Below, piece after piece: positions 18,909-27,717 of a stretch of DNA of 64,000 nt. Source of the DNA: Chloroflexota bacterium (lineage in GTDB: Bacteria; Chloroflexota; Dehalococcoidia; Lucifugimonadales; Lucifugimonadaceae); contig JABIFF010000017.1 in NCBI GenBank assembly GCA_018650845.1, positions 62,001 to 126,000 on the forward strand. The letters run 5' to 3'. A program made the translations under genes and the position numbers. Position 1 is the stretch's first letter. Each line of letters starts with the position of its first letter. The notes below the pieces were generated by a model. The model was not told the DNA's origin. It saw nothing but the letters and a program-made list of their open reading frames with translations, and did no database searches.

Positions 18909-19838
18909 TTGTCGTACACCCACATCTTTGCCGGAAATCCATTCGACCGTGGCGATCACGTCCGTCGAGACGAAGACCTGCTCAAGAAGATGATTCGGCA
19001 AGACAACACGAAGCTACTGCCGTTTCACAAGCTTCAACCGCTTGTACGACGTGAAGGACAAGCCGAGTTAGCGTGGATCGGACATGAATTCCTAGATTCA
19101 CTTCCTGAAGAAGCCGGCGGACCAAAGTTTCTGGGATTCGATGAAGATCGAAATCCGCATTTTGCGGTCGATATCTCTGCAGTCGAAGACCCCTCGGGAA
19201 TCGCTGCTCTCGCTCCCGGCGCCGCTTTCGAAGATGGACGTGCAGCAGCTACCGATATTTCTCAGGAAGAGTCGGGAATTCTGGCTCAGGCACGCTCGAA
19301 TCTGAACTGGCACTCGCAGCACCGATTCTGCTCGTCTTGCGGCACTGAGTCACAGAGTCAGCGTGGTGGACTCATGCGAGAGTGTCCAAAGTGCAAATCA
19401 CAGCACTTTCCTCGAACTGACCCCGTTGCAATCATGCTCGTATACAAGGGCGATCGCTGCGTCATGGGTCAAACTCAAGCACGCCACGATTCGACGTTCT
19501 ACTCATGCCTCGCCGGCTTTATGGATCAGGGCGAGTCGATCGAAGAGGGCGTTCGGCGAGAAGTGATGGAGGAAGGTGGACTAGAAGTTGGCAAAGTGAC
19601 GTATCACTCGTCTCAGCCGTGGCCGTTCCCTGCTTCGCTGATGATCGGCTGCCACGCCGAGGCGATTTCCGAAGATATTGTGATCGACACCGGTGAAATG
19701 TCAGACGTCCGCTGGTTCACTCGTGACGAAGTAAAACTCGCACTCGAAGACAAACTCGAAGGCGTGAGCATTCCTGGTCCTATCGCCATCGCCCACCACC
19801 TGATCAAGGCATGGGCGTACGAAACCGCGAATATTTAG
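18909..19838 (+). CDS. nudC: NADH pyrophosphatase / NAD-cap hydrolase-like Nudix protein
   Basis: Hydrolyses NAD(H) to NMN(H) and AMP and in several bacteria removes the NAD cap from RNA. The four-cysteine zinc ribbon is FCSSCG...CPKC, followed by the Nudix box GFMDQGESIEEGVRREVMEE with its catalytic glutamates, and the NudC-type N-terminal domain SYTHIFAGNPFDRGD. About 309 aa. The frame is open from 18774, but that part is translated family A repeat; TTG 18909, with GAGA eight bases upstream, matches the expected N-terminus. ATG 18813 is an alternative. Confidence 0.9.
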   Translation: MSYTHIFAGNPFDRGDHVRRDEDLLKKMIRQDNTKLLPFHKLQPLVRREGQAELAWIGHEFLDSLPEEAGGPKFLGFDEDRNPHFAVDISAVEDPSGIAALAPGAAFEDGRAAATDISQEESGILAQARSNLNWHSQHRFCSSCGTESQSQRGGLMRECPKCKSQHFPRTDPVAIMLVYKGDRCVMGQTQARHDSTFYSCLAGFMDQGESIEEGVRREVMEEGGLEVGKVTYHSSQPWPFPASLMIGCHAEAISEDIVIDTGEMSDVRWFTRDEVKLALEDKLEGVSIPGPIAIAHHLIKAWAYETANI

Positions 19839-19873
19839 TTTTTTCGAGGGAAGCCCACTCGGCACTGCCAAAT

Positions 19874-19994
19874 GTGATGCTGAACTTGATTCAGTATCGT
19901 TGGCTAGGGCTATATACGATCGATCTAATCGAGATTGACCCTCGCAAGAAATAAGTGATTGTCGAACGTGATTTTGAATCAAGTTCAGAATGAC
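19874..19994. repeat. MITE-like palindromic element, family A copy 3
   Basis: Starts GTGATGCTGAACTTGATTCA and ends TGAATCAAGTTCAGAATGAC, 121 bp. The left end carries substitutions compared with copies 2 and 4. It lies in the convergent gap between nudC and the VOC gene and is followed after 30 bp by a family B repeat. Confidence 0.82.
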
Positions 19995-20023
19995 AACTTC
20001 AACACTCGTCCGTTAGCGCGACT

Positions 20024-20062
20024 CCACCCCAGATCCTTCGACTCCGATGACTTCGCTCAGGA
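20024..20062. repeat. Short palindromic repeat, family B copy 2
   Basis: CCACCCCAGATCCTTCGACT then CCGATGACTTCGCTCAGGA, the same core as 7764-7802. The ends TCCTTCGA and TCGCTCAGGA are partly complementary. It is nested in the same intergenic gap as family A copy 3. Confidence 0.55.
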
Positions 20063-20087
20063 CACGTGAACGTGCCAATGCGCCTCA

Positions 20088-20519
20088 TCACTCGATGAAC
20101 TCGAGCCAGTTGCCTTCGGGGTCACGCGCGTAGACGATTCCGTGCCGAGTCCCGTCGTCGTTCTTGCGAATAATTGGATCAGTAACGAACTCGATCCCCT
20201 TCGACGTTAAATCGGCCTGCAGTTTCTCGATGTCTTCCACGTTGAAGCAGATGTGATTCGTGCCTTCGCGAATCATGTCGTTGTCACGACTAGCTGAAGT
20301 AGGGTCGTGATACTTCACAAGCTCGATTCGGTGACCACTTTCGAATCCGATGAACACAAGCGTTCGGCGGGAACCGGGAATGCCCGTGTGATTGCCTTCC
20401 GGCGGAGCGTTCGACTCACTTCGATGATGCTCGTTCAGCCCCAGATCATCGCAATAAAAGCTGACCATCTTTTCGAGATCGTTCACGACGATCCCCGTGT
20501 GATTGAGTCCTGTTACCAA
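20088..20519 (-). CDS. VOC-family (glyoxalase-like) protein
   Basis: A 143 aa vicinal-oxygen-chelate protein with two beta-alpha-beta-beta-beta modules. It starts GLNHTGIVVNDLEKMVSFY and contains GHRIELVKY, NHICFNVEDIEKL and GNWLEFIE, giving the usual His/Glu/His/Glu metal set. Lactoylglutathione lyase, methylmalonyl-CoA epimerase and ring-cleavage dioxygenase relatives share this layout; the full metal set suggests an active enzyme. Monocistronic. Substrate unknown. Confidence 0.88.
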   Translation of the reverse strand: MVTGLNHTGIVVNDLEKMVSFYCDDLGLNEHHRSESNAPPEGNHTGIPGSRRTLVFIGFESGHRIELVKYHDPTSASRDNDMIREGTNHICFNVEDIEKLQADLTSKGIEFVTDPIIRKNDDGTRHGIVYARDPEGNWLEFIE

Positions 20520-20770
20520 TTGAATCTCCGTATGAAATATGGATATCTCAACGCCACGAGCGATAAATAACTAAAAAGAAAATACCGCGAATCACTGAGG
20601 TGAGGGCGCAATATTCATCATGAAATTAGGTGATATAGAGCAGCTACTCAACGCTTTTGGCATTCCAACCCACATCAAACATTGAGGGGCGTGATGTCCA
20701 ACAAACGATGGCTAATGTTCGAAGTAGATCTAATCGTGAACAGATCACGATCAACTACGGGGCACATCTA

Positions 20771-21622
20771 TTGGTTATCAACAAGCGCGCGCTACTTATC
20801 TCACTCACTCTCCTATCGGCACTATTCGTAAGCGCAGCTTGTATAGGCGCAGATAACGCACCAGCGCAAGATTCAGGATTCACTCCTGCCAAAGTTGCTC
20901 CAACTACGCCTCCAACTGCGACTACTGCTCCTAAAGCAGCGGCGGATCCTACCGCCACCACCGCCCCGGCTGCTACGACTGCACCTGTGGCAACAACAGC
21001 TCCTGTTCCGACGGCGACTGCTGCGCCACAAGCTACACAGGCTCCACAGCCAACGGCTACCACTGCTCCTGCACCAACCGCAGCGCCAGTTGTCGACAAC
21101 GGCCCGTGGAAGACAGCTCTTGAGGCGATGGCATTTGCATCAGCGACTCAACCCGGTGTTATTAGCTTCATCGATGGGCACGCTGCTAGTGCAGCTGGCG
21201 AACAGGACACCGGCGACGATCAGAATGACATCCCAAGTCCGGGTGCTGGCTACGGAACAATGTGGGCCATAGCTTTCATACTTGATTCAGGCTCAACAAA
21301 CTTCTGCTTCGTTCGAGGAAATGATCTCGAATGCAATGATTCCTCGTACACACCAGCTCCTGCTGATATTAGTAGGGTCACGATCGACAGCTCTGAAGTA
21401 TTTGCAGCTTTTGAAAGAACTGCTGACTGGAACACAATCGTAGTCAAAGGCAACCTGAGCCTTCTGCTAGTGCTAGGTGCGGGCGAGGGTGAGCTCGACC
21501 CTACTCACACCTACTGGACAGCTGTTGTGACTGCTCAGGGTCAAACAAGCGGCATCGGTGGAGGTACTTTCAACTGGGACCTCGATACCGACACCGTGAC
21601 CAACACAACGTGGTCTTACTAA
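20771..21622 (+). CDS. Secreted lipoprotein with Ala/Pro/Thr linker
   Basis: About 283 aa. The N-terminus INKRALLISLTLLSALFVSAAC is a lipoprotein signal with lipobox VSAAC. A low-complexity linker of TAP/TTAP units (about residues 45-110) separates it from a C-terminal beta-rich domain of about 170 aa with two cysteines (CFVRGNDLEC) and no recognised family. TTG 20771, with GGGG eight bases before it, gives a normal short signal peptide; ATG 20708 or 20657 would add a long N-terminus. The linker probably spans the cell envelope. Function unknown. Confidence 0.7.
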   Translation: MVINKRALLISLTLLSALFVSAACIGADNAPAQDSGFTPAKVAPTTPPTATTAPKAAADPTATTAPAATTAPVATTAPVPTATAAPQATQAPQPTATTAPAPTAAPVVDNGPWKTALEAMAFASATQPGVISFIDGHAASAAGEQDTGDDQNDIPSPGAGYGTMWAIAFILDSGSTNFCFVRGNDLECNDSSYTPAPADISRVTIDSSEVFAAFERTADWNTIVVKGNLSLLLVLGAGEGELDPTHTYWTAVVTAQGQTSGIGGGTFNWDLDTDTVTNTTWSY

Positions 21623-21658
21623 TCGGCGAGTAGGTGCAGCGGCTGGTTCCTTAGCCCT

Positions 21659-21863
21659 GTCATTGCGAGGAAGTATGACGTGGCAATCAGTCGCCGATAC
21701 AGCTCTATCGTACGATTTAGCTCAGTAATTTCATGCCTTCGAAGTTAGAGCAACCAGAACGAACGTGAGCCAATCAGGCAGGTCGAGCCAATCCAGATTC
21801 GACGAGTACTACCGCGTCGCCCGCTGATTACCACGTCGCTCAGGGCAGCTCCTCGCAATGACA
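21659..21863. repeat. Palindromic intergenic element, family C
   Basis: Ends are TGTCATTGCGAGG and CCTCGCAATGACA, a perfect 13 bp inverted repeat. A second nested pair is GACGTGGCAATCAG (21677-21690) and CTGATTACCACGTC (21824-21837), one mismatch. It is 205 bp long with no ORF. Repeats with CATTGCGAGGA ends are widespread in bacterial genomes; only one copy is in the window. Confidence 0.75.
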
Positions 21864-21882
21864 GATCGACGAGCAAACCAAG

Positions 21883-22890
21883 CTATCCCGGCAGCACGTC
21901 TTTGAAGAGCCTGAGCATGTTTCCGCCGGCGATCTTTTCGATCTCTCCAGCGGTGAATCCGGCTCCTACGAGCGGGTCCCAGAGGTTAGGTAATTCTGTG
22001 GAATCTTCGAGGCCCTTGGCCCAGGTCAAATCTTCCTGATTCGTGTTGCGTAGGTACGGAACGTCTCGCATCGGGTCTCCAAGCACCCAATCAGGCCCCA
22101 ACCCAACTACGTCGATGCCACCGACGTCAGCCACATATCGAATCTGCTTCACCACATCGTCTATTTCAGCCTGAACGCCGTTGACGCCGAGTACGAGTCG
22201 CGAGCAGAAGTGAATTCCGATCACGCCGCCGTTCTCGCCCATCGCTTTGATCTGCTGGTCGGTAAGATTTTGCGGCTTATCAGCAATAGCCCTACCACCC
22301 GAGTGCGAGTTCAAAATCGGCTTATTAGTCACTTCCAGCGCATCGAGAATCGTCTGAGGTGCCGAGTGCGAAACATCGACGATCATGCCTTTTTCGTTCA
22401 TATTCTCGATAGTTGTTCGCCCAAAAGCGGTGAGACCCGGCTGCGCAGGATGGTTCTCTTGATCTTGCGAAGCGCCAAGCTTGTTCGGCATCGCCCAGTT
22501 GAACTGAACATGCCTTAATCCAAGACCAAACCAAGCATCAAGCAAATCGGGGTCTGAACCAAGAATTTTGCCGCCTTCGTTACCGGCAATAACGGCAAAC
22601 TCACCCGTGTGACGAGCTGTTTCTAGATCACGAAACTCTCGAACTACCCGAACGTGGTTCGAAGGGTCACTCGCAACTGCGTGCAAGTTCGTAAGTGCGC
22701 CTAGCCCACGATCACGAAAGCCTTCGTAGCTGTTGTAGGCCTTGTCGTCCTCTTCTTTGGTTGGAGCATCGATCCATGAATCGATCGTCAGATGAACGAT
22801 CTTGCCGCTCACTCCACCATCGATATCACGGGCAAAATCTTCCGCCCGCTGCATGTGATCATGAGCAAGATAAACCGGAAAGTCGGGCAA
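21883..22890 (-). CDS. Membrane dipeptidase-like peptidase M19
   Basis: Renal-dipeptidase family zinc hydrolase, 335 aa. Visible metal ligands are AHDH (first), NEGG (bridging Glu), VDVSHS and NSHSGGRAI (His residues) and GLGPDW (Asp). Bacterial members cleave L-Xaa-D-Xaa or D,D dipeptides. No signal peptide or anchor is visible, so it is probably cytoplasmic despite the family name. It follows the aspartoacylase-like gene by 4 bp and is surely co-transcribed, suggesting turnover of N-acyl or dipeptide compounds. Confidence 0.92.
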   Translation of the reverse strand: MPDFPVYLAHDHMQRAEDFARDIDGGVSGKIVHLTIDSWIDAPTKEEDDKAYNSYEGFRDRGLGALTNLHAVASDPSNHVRVVREFRDLETARHTGEFAVIAGNEGGKILGSDPDLLDAWFGLGLRHVQFNWAMPNKLGASQDQENHPAQPGLTAFGRTTIENMNEKGMIVDVSHSAPQTILDALEVTNKPILNSHSGGRAIADKPQNLTDQQIKAMGENGGVIGIHFCSRLVLGVNGVQAEIDDVVKQIRYVADVGGIDVVGLGPDWVLGDPMRDVPYLRNTNQEDLTWAKGLEDSTELPNLWDPLVGAGFTAGEIEKIAGGNMLRLFKDVLPG

Positions 22891-22894
22891 GAAA

Positions 22895-23923
22895 TTATTC
22901 CTCGAGATCTAGAAGGCTTACGAGGCCGTTGTGCCAGTCGTAGCCATGGGGTTTGCGTTCGGCATTAATTGCCGGGTTAGACCAGTAATACAACACCAAA
23001 GCCTTCTTCGGTGAGTGGAATTCCTCCAACGTATTGCCGAAATAGTCGGTTAGCTTGCCAAGATATTGGCCAGCTTCGACTGTTTCGCCCTCTTTCACAG
23101 CCGGATGCCACACGCCCGATTGTTCAGAGTTGATCTGCGAACGGCTGCCTTTGAGCAGCTTTTGGCGTGGACGAGCAGGATCGCCGCCCAACATTTTCAT
23201 AGTTTGCAGCGCGGCTATGTAGCCATCGAGGTGAACAGCGATATCAGCGTCGGTTGGTACGCCGTTTTTGCCGCATTCAACCCATATATTGGCGATGCCA
23301 GCGTTCATCAAAGCAACACAAAATGGTGGAATCGAAGGTAAATCGTATCTAGGCTCGACGTATTCAACGTTGAACCCACGAGCCAGTTCAAGCGATTGGC
23401 TGCTGAGTTCATTTGCGCCTCGCATCGGCACAGGAACCCACGACATTAGCGACTGTGCCATTTCGCCAGCATGCGAGTCGATCAAATAGTCCGACTCTTT
23501 GATGACCTCAAACAACGTGTCGATCAGCATGTCGCTGTAAGTGCCATCGGGGTTTCCGGGTCGAATGAAGTGAACTTCCTTTTGGTCGACCGGACTCAAC
23601 TGCATGTTGCGTTCCATGAACGCCTTTGTTGAAATAACTGGAATTATTAGCAGCGTTCCCGTTAGTTCATCGGGTTTCACATCTGAAATCAGCTTTTGAG
23701 CAGCAAGAATTCCCGAATACTCACCGGCGTGCATCCCCGACATCACAGTCATCTGAGGTCCGGGTCGTGTTCCCTTTATTCGTGCGACAGGAATTTCAAT
23801 TTCTTCGCCTGAAGAGTGAGTTCGAGTAACAGTCAACTCTTCCAAGCCGGGGTCTTCAGACCACGACCATGCGAGCTGTTCAATATCGACTTTTCTCGGT
23901 TCCATGCGGTTCGCTTCCATCAT
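22895..23923 (-). CDS. Succinylglutamate desuccinylase/aspartoacylase family protein
   Basis: M14-like zinc deacylase of 342 aa. The zinc ligands are in GMHAGEYSG (HxGE type) and IDSHAGEM, as in AstE/AspA. The C-terminal domain with GETVEAGQYLGKLTD is the biotinyl/lipoyl-like barrel found in many deacylases of this group, some of which act on N-alpha-acetyl-diaminobutyrate (DoeB) or similar N-acyl amino acids. The N-terminus overlaps only the spurious extension of the divergent gene. First gene of the operon with the M19 peptidase. Confidence 0.9.
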   Translation of the reverse strand: MMEANRMEPRKVDIEQLAWSWSEDPGLEELTVTRTHSSGEEIEIPVARIKGTRPGPQMTVMSGMHAGEYSGILAAQKLISDVKPDELTGTLLIIPVISTKAFMERNMQLSPVDQKEVHFIRPGNPDGTYSDMLIDTLFEVIKESDYLIDSHAGEMAQSLMSWVPVPMRGANELSSQSLELARGFNVEYVEPRYDLPSIPPFCVALMNAGIANIWVECGKNGVPTDADIAVHLDGYIAALQTMKMLGGDPARPRQKLLKGSRSQINSEQSGVWHPAVKEGETVEAGQYLGKLTDYFGNTLEEFHSPKKALVLYYWSNPAINAERKPHGYDWHNGLVSLLDLEE

Positions 23924-24028
23924 TTTTCTTGGGCATTGCTAAACTTGCGCCGCCGCAAGCATAAGTCGTTCGGAGCTTCATTGCATCCGTACGACCCCCC
24001 AACCACCTCATACTCACGAGCGACATTT

Positions 24029-25198
24029 TTGAAGATCAAGTCCATCAAAGCAGTTCACGTAAAGCTGCCTCAGCCTTCTAACCCAACCGCCCCACGCCGA
24101 GATACATGGAACAAATCGTCGAAACGGGCGATGCCGATCAATATGTACTCGGAATTTTCGGGCTTGCCGGGAAGTATGCCGGGCGGCGGACTCGGCGCAG
24201 TTTGGGTTCAGGTAACTGCTGAAGACGGCACTTGGGGACTTGGCCAGTGTGCGTTTGGCGAGCCAGTTGCAGCATTTGTGAACACCGTGATTGCGCCAAT
24301 GCTCGAAGGTCGCAACTGCATGGCAATCGAACACCTGAACGATCTCGTGCTGCGCATTTCGCACCGGTTTGGGTCCTCAGGCACGGCTTCAACTGCAATG
24401 GGCGGAGTTGATCTCGCATTGTGGGACCTTAAAGGCAAGATAATTGGGCAGCCTGTGTACGCATTGCTTGGCGGACCCGTTCGTGACTCGATTACCTGCT
24501 ATGCAACTGGCGATGATCTCGACTGGGCGCAGGAACTAGGCTTCACAAAATTCAAAATCACTAATCCTTCGCACTATTCCGAAGGCGATGCCGGCATAAA
24601 GGCAGTGGTCGCTCACGTTGCGCAGGCTCGTGAGAAGGTTGGCGTCGAACGTGATCTAATGATCAACCCTGTGATGTCGTACAACGTCGAGTTCGCATTG
24701 CGATTGCTCGAAGAACTTCGCCCATACAACCTCCGCTGGTTCGAAGAGCCTTTGGTTCCGACCGATACAGACGGACTCGCACACCTACGTCGTTCGGCTC
24801 CGTGGGTGGCTATTGCAACTGGTGAAGACCATCACGGTCGTCATGCATTTTTAGATCTCGTAGAAAAGCGCGCGGTCGACATTCTGCAGCCAGACTTCAC
24901 GTGGGGCGGCGGCATGACCGAAGCGTGGAAAGCTCACACCATTGGCGAAATGGCAGGTATGGCAACGATTCCGCACGGCGGAGCAAATAATCCGTTTGGG
25001 CAGCACTTTTCCATGGCTGCAATCGAATCGCCTATGGCGGAGTACTGGCTGGGCACCGATCCGGGCGTTCCGCTCGAAGAAACAGTTCGTATTCCGGGAA
25101 CTGCAGTGCCGGTGAACGGGCAAGTAAAGCCTTCTAGTGAACCCGGATTCGGTATGCAGTTCGAACCGAGCGATATTTCAGATTGGGGGTCGAATTAA
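24029..25198 (+). CDS. Enolase-superfamily, rhamnonate-dehydratase-like 2
   Basis: A 389 aa MR/MLE protein most like L-rhamnonate dehydratase: LRWFEEPLVPTDTDG, ATGEDHHGRHAF, DILQPDFTWGGGM, IPHGGANNPFGQH, and a closing PGFGMQFE. The position that carries the first metal Asp in rhamnonate dehydratase (LDxWMS) is Asn here (INPVMSYN, N213). Glu240/Glu266 and His316 are kept. TTG 24029 is the start because its translation MKIKSIKAVHVKLP parallels the next gene; the open frame runs back to 23816 across the divergent gene. Paired with 25200-26387, one base after its stop. Confidence 0.9.
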   Translation: MKIKSIKAVHVKLPQPSNPTAPRRDTWNKSSKRAMPINMYSEFSGLPGSMPGGGLGAVWVQVTAEDGTWGLGQCAFGEPVAAFVNTVIAPMLEGRNCMAIEHLNDLVLRISHRFGSSGTASTAMGGVDLALWDLKGKIIGQPVYALLGGPVRDSITCYATGDDLDWAQELGFTKFKITNPSHYSEGDAGIKAVVAHVAQAREKVGVERDLMINPVMSYNVEFALRLLEELRPYNLRWFEEPLVPTDTDGLAHLRRSAPWVAIATGEDHHGRHAFLDLVEKRAVDILQPDFTWGGGMTEAWKAHTIGEMAGMATIPHGGANNPFGQHFSMAAIESPMAEYWLGTDPGVPLEETVRIPGTAVPVNGQVKPSSEPGFGMQFEPSDISDWGSN

Positions 25199-25199
25199 C

Positions 25200-26387
25200 A
25201 TGAAGATCAAAAGCGTTCGATGCGTACAGATCAACAAGCCCGCACCTCCAGTTCGAACCAACATCAAACCCGGATGGAATACGCATTCGATTCGTTCTCA
25301 GCCAATCGCCCGATATTCCGAGTACACACGCGTCGACGGCAACAAGCCGGGACAATCTGGAAAGGCGTGGGTTCAGATCACTGCTGAAGACGGCACCTTC
25401 GGCCTCGGATCGTTCGCCCACGGCGCAATGGGTGCTTCAGTGGTCGACTATCTCATTGCCCCTTTGATCGAAGGTAAGGACGCGCTTGCGATTGAGCTGA
25501 TTAACGATCAAATCTGGCGAATGAACGAGGGTTTCCAGGGCGGAATCGCAACTGCTGCTCAAAGCGGTGTCGATCTCGCACTCTGGGACCTCAAAGGCAA
25601 GCTGTTAGATCGACCCGTTTACGAACTGATCGGCGGACCTTCACGAGATCACGTCGAGCTATACGCAACAGGCGACGATATCGAGTGGATGCGTGAAATC
25701 GGATTCGAGCGATTCAAAATCAGCAATCCGTTCTTCTACGAAGAGGGTTCTGAAGGTCTTGCAAAACTAGAAGCGCACGTTGCTAGCCAGCGCGAAATTG
25801 CTGGAGATGACGCGGAACTTACGTTCAACCCAGTGATGTCGTACAACGCTGACCTTGCGCTGCGAGTCGCCGAGCGGTTACGCCCGTACAAACTACGATG
25901 GCTCGAAGAACCACTGCCGCCTTGGGATTTAGAAGGTCACAAGGAGCTCAAGCGAGCGATGACGTGGACAGCGCTAGCAACTGGCGAGCATCACTACGGT
26001 CGCAAGCAGTTCCAGCAGCTAATCGCAGCACGTGCCGTAGATATCGTTCAACCCGACATCGAATGGGCTGGTGGACTTTCCGAAATTCTGAAGATCTATA
26101 CATACGCCGAAGCAGCTGGGATCGAAACGATCACTCACATGGGTGCGAATACGGCGTGGGGTCAGCACTTCGCCTACGCCATGCCAGAAACGACGCTCGC
26201 CGAATGGTTCATGGATACCGATATTGGGCAGCCAGTAGCCGACAAGCTAATGCCGGGCGTTCCGGCGGCAGTTGATGGCAAGCTGGTGCCTTCGAATGCT
26301 CCCGGATTCGGTTTAGAAATTCCCGAAGACTGGATCGTTCCGTGGGACTACGCAGGTCAGAAACGAGCTGTGTACGACGCACCGTAA
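25200..26387 (+). CDS. Enolase-superfamily, rhamnonate-dehydratase-like 3
   Basis: A 395 aa paralog of the preceding gene, starting MKIKSVRCVQINKPAPPV. Shared blocks: GVDLALWDLKGK, RFKISNPFFY, LRWLEEPLPPWD, ATGEHHYGRKQF, DIVQPDIEWAGG and HMGANTAWGQH. It carries the same Asn in place of the first metal Asp (FNPVMSYN, N210). The pair presumably arose by tandem duplication and may act on two related sugar acids or form a hetero-oligomer. GGGGG lies ten bases before the ATG. The start directly follows the stop of its neighbour, so translation is likely coupled. Confidence 0.9.
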   Translation: MKIKSVRCVQINKPAPPVRTNIKPGWNTHSIRSQPIARYSEYTRVDGNKPGQSGKAWVQITAEDGTFGLGSFAHGAMGASVVDYLIAPLIEGKDALAIELINDQIWRMNEGFQGGIATAAQSGVDLALWDLKGKLLDRPVYELIGGPSRDHVELYATGDDIEWMREIGFERFKISNPFFYEEGSEGLAKLEAHVASQREIAGDDAELTFNPVMSYNADLALRVAERLRPYKLRWLEEPLPPWDLEGHKELKRAMTWTALATGEHHYGRKQFQQLIAARAVDIVQPDIEWAGGLSEILKIYTYAEAAGIETITHMGANTAWGQHFAYAMPETTLAEWFMDTDIGQPVADKLMPGVPAAVDGKLVPSNAPGFGLEIPEDWIVPWDYAGQKRAVYDAP

Positions 26388-26397
26388 CGGGTTTCTA

Positions 26398-27558
26398 CTA
26401 AGCCGGTTCCACACTCTGAACTTCATCGGGCGTGCTTGACGATTCCATCAAGTGCTCTACAACTCCGATTGTCGCGAGTGCAATCACGCCGATCAGCAAC
26501 GTTATGTAGGCGTCGACTCCATCGACGAACACGATTGCTAACGCTGCTACCGCAGAAATCGCAATTCGAGGAATCGGAAGGTCGCCACCTGCACGCTTGG
26601 TGGCGAATCCCATGCCGCCAACGAACAACAGTATTCCGACACCCAATGCGATTCGAACTTCCGTATGGATAACGGCGTCTGGGTGTGCGATCGATTCTTC
26701 AATCGCCACCACAACCCCAATAAGACCCAGAATCATCGGAATGTGCATCATGCTGAATACGTCCCGTAAGAGACTCGCAACATCTTTAACACCGGACGAT
26801 TCGATCGCTGATTCCAGCTTGTCGTTCGCGTGTGCAAAGTAACTCCACCAGAGAGAAAAAGTCAGTACTAGCGATGTTGCGGCTACTAGCGTGAGGCTAG
26901 TGGTCCATTCGTGACCTGTTACTCCCGCCGCCGCAACTAACAGACTTTCTCCAATTACGATGATCACGAACAATCCGTGACGCTCAATGAAGTGATCTAC
27001 GTTGATTTGATAGTGACCAGCTCTATTTCCGATCTGTGCCGCAAACATGTCGAAGGCTATGGCTCCGCCCCAGAACCAGTACTGTGCTGCTCCTCCGGCG
27101 AGCGCTCCAACCAGCACAAAAATGAGACCACCAGACGAGGCCATCGCGAACGAAATGAAAACTTTCTTCTGGTCAGCGGCAGAGTTCGATGCCCAAATCG
27201 ATAGCCACAGGCCGATCGCCCTCACCATCACATAAGTAATCGCAAACCAGAGCGCCGTATCGGTGAACACATCGTGAATAGCTACGGACATCACTAGGGC
27301 AAGAAGCCCTCCCAGCAAGGTCGCCAGCTCCACTGCTTTGTGGCGGGTGTTGGCGGCATTGAGCGCCCATGTGTACTGGCTCCAGCCCCACCAAATTAGC
27401 CAGAACACCAGAACGCCCTGACCTATTGAAGTCCACGTGATCCCTGAATGCAGCAAGCCAACCAATTGGGTTATCGAGAATACGAAAATAATGTCGAAAA
27501 AGAGCTCGACCCATGTCACCGACTGATTGTCGGGTGACGATACCGATGAGGGTGCCAA
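26398..27558 (-). CDS. Low temperature requirement protein A (LtrA) family
   Basis: Polytopic membrane protein of 386 aa with about ten to twelve hydrophobic helices. Family signatures: TWVELFFDIIFVFSITQLV near the N-terminus, WWGWSQYTWALNAANTRH, and ERHGLFVIIVIGESLL in the middle. LtrA proteins are widespread; the function is not well defined (the name comes from Listeria growth in the cold). The C-terminal tail is acidic and short. Convergent with the rhamnonate-dehydratase-like pair, 10 bp between stops. TTG start. Confidence 0.9.
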   Translation of the reverse strand: MAPSSVSSPDNQSVTWVELFFDIIFVFSITQLVGLLHSGITWTSIGQGVLVFWLIWWGWSQYTWALNAANTRHKAVELATLLGGLLALVMSVAIHDVFTDTALWFAITYVMVRAIGLWLSIWASNSAADQKKVFISFAMASSGGLIFVLVGALAGGAAQYWFWGGAIAFDMFAAQIGNRAGHYQINVDHFIERHGLFVIIVIGESLLVAAAGVTGHEWTTSLTLVAATSLVLTFSLWWSYFAHANDKLESAIESSGVKDVASLLRDVFSMMHIPMILGLIGVVVAIEESIAHPDAVIHTEVRIALGVGILLFVGGMGFATKRAGGDLPIPRIAISAVAALAIVFVDGVDAYITLLIGVIALATIGVVEHLMESSSTPDEVQSVEPA

Positions 27559-27717
27559 ACGTGCTTCGCCTTACTAAATTTGGTGATTTGGCACCAATAT
27601 AAGGTCGGATTCACTAGTTGTGTGAACCAGTTTCATCAACTTTCGCCTCAAAGATTCAAAAACTCGTCTAGAATCCCGCCGAACCCTAATAACCAATAGT
27701 GCCGCGAGCCTTCCACC

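Noticed and set aside
20755..21099. Antisense Ala/Val-rich ORF opposite the lipoprotein gene
   Set aside because: A shadow of the low-complexity TAP repeat in the real plus-strand gene.
23816..24028. N-terminal extension of the first rhamnonate-type gene
   Set aside because: It overlaps the divergent aspartoacylase gene; TTG 24029 gives the same N-terminus as the tandem paralog.
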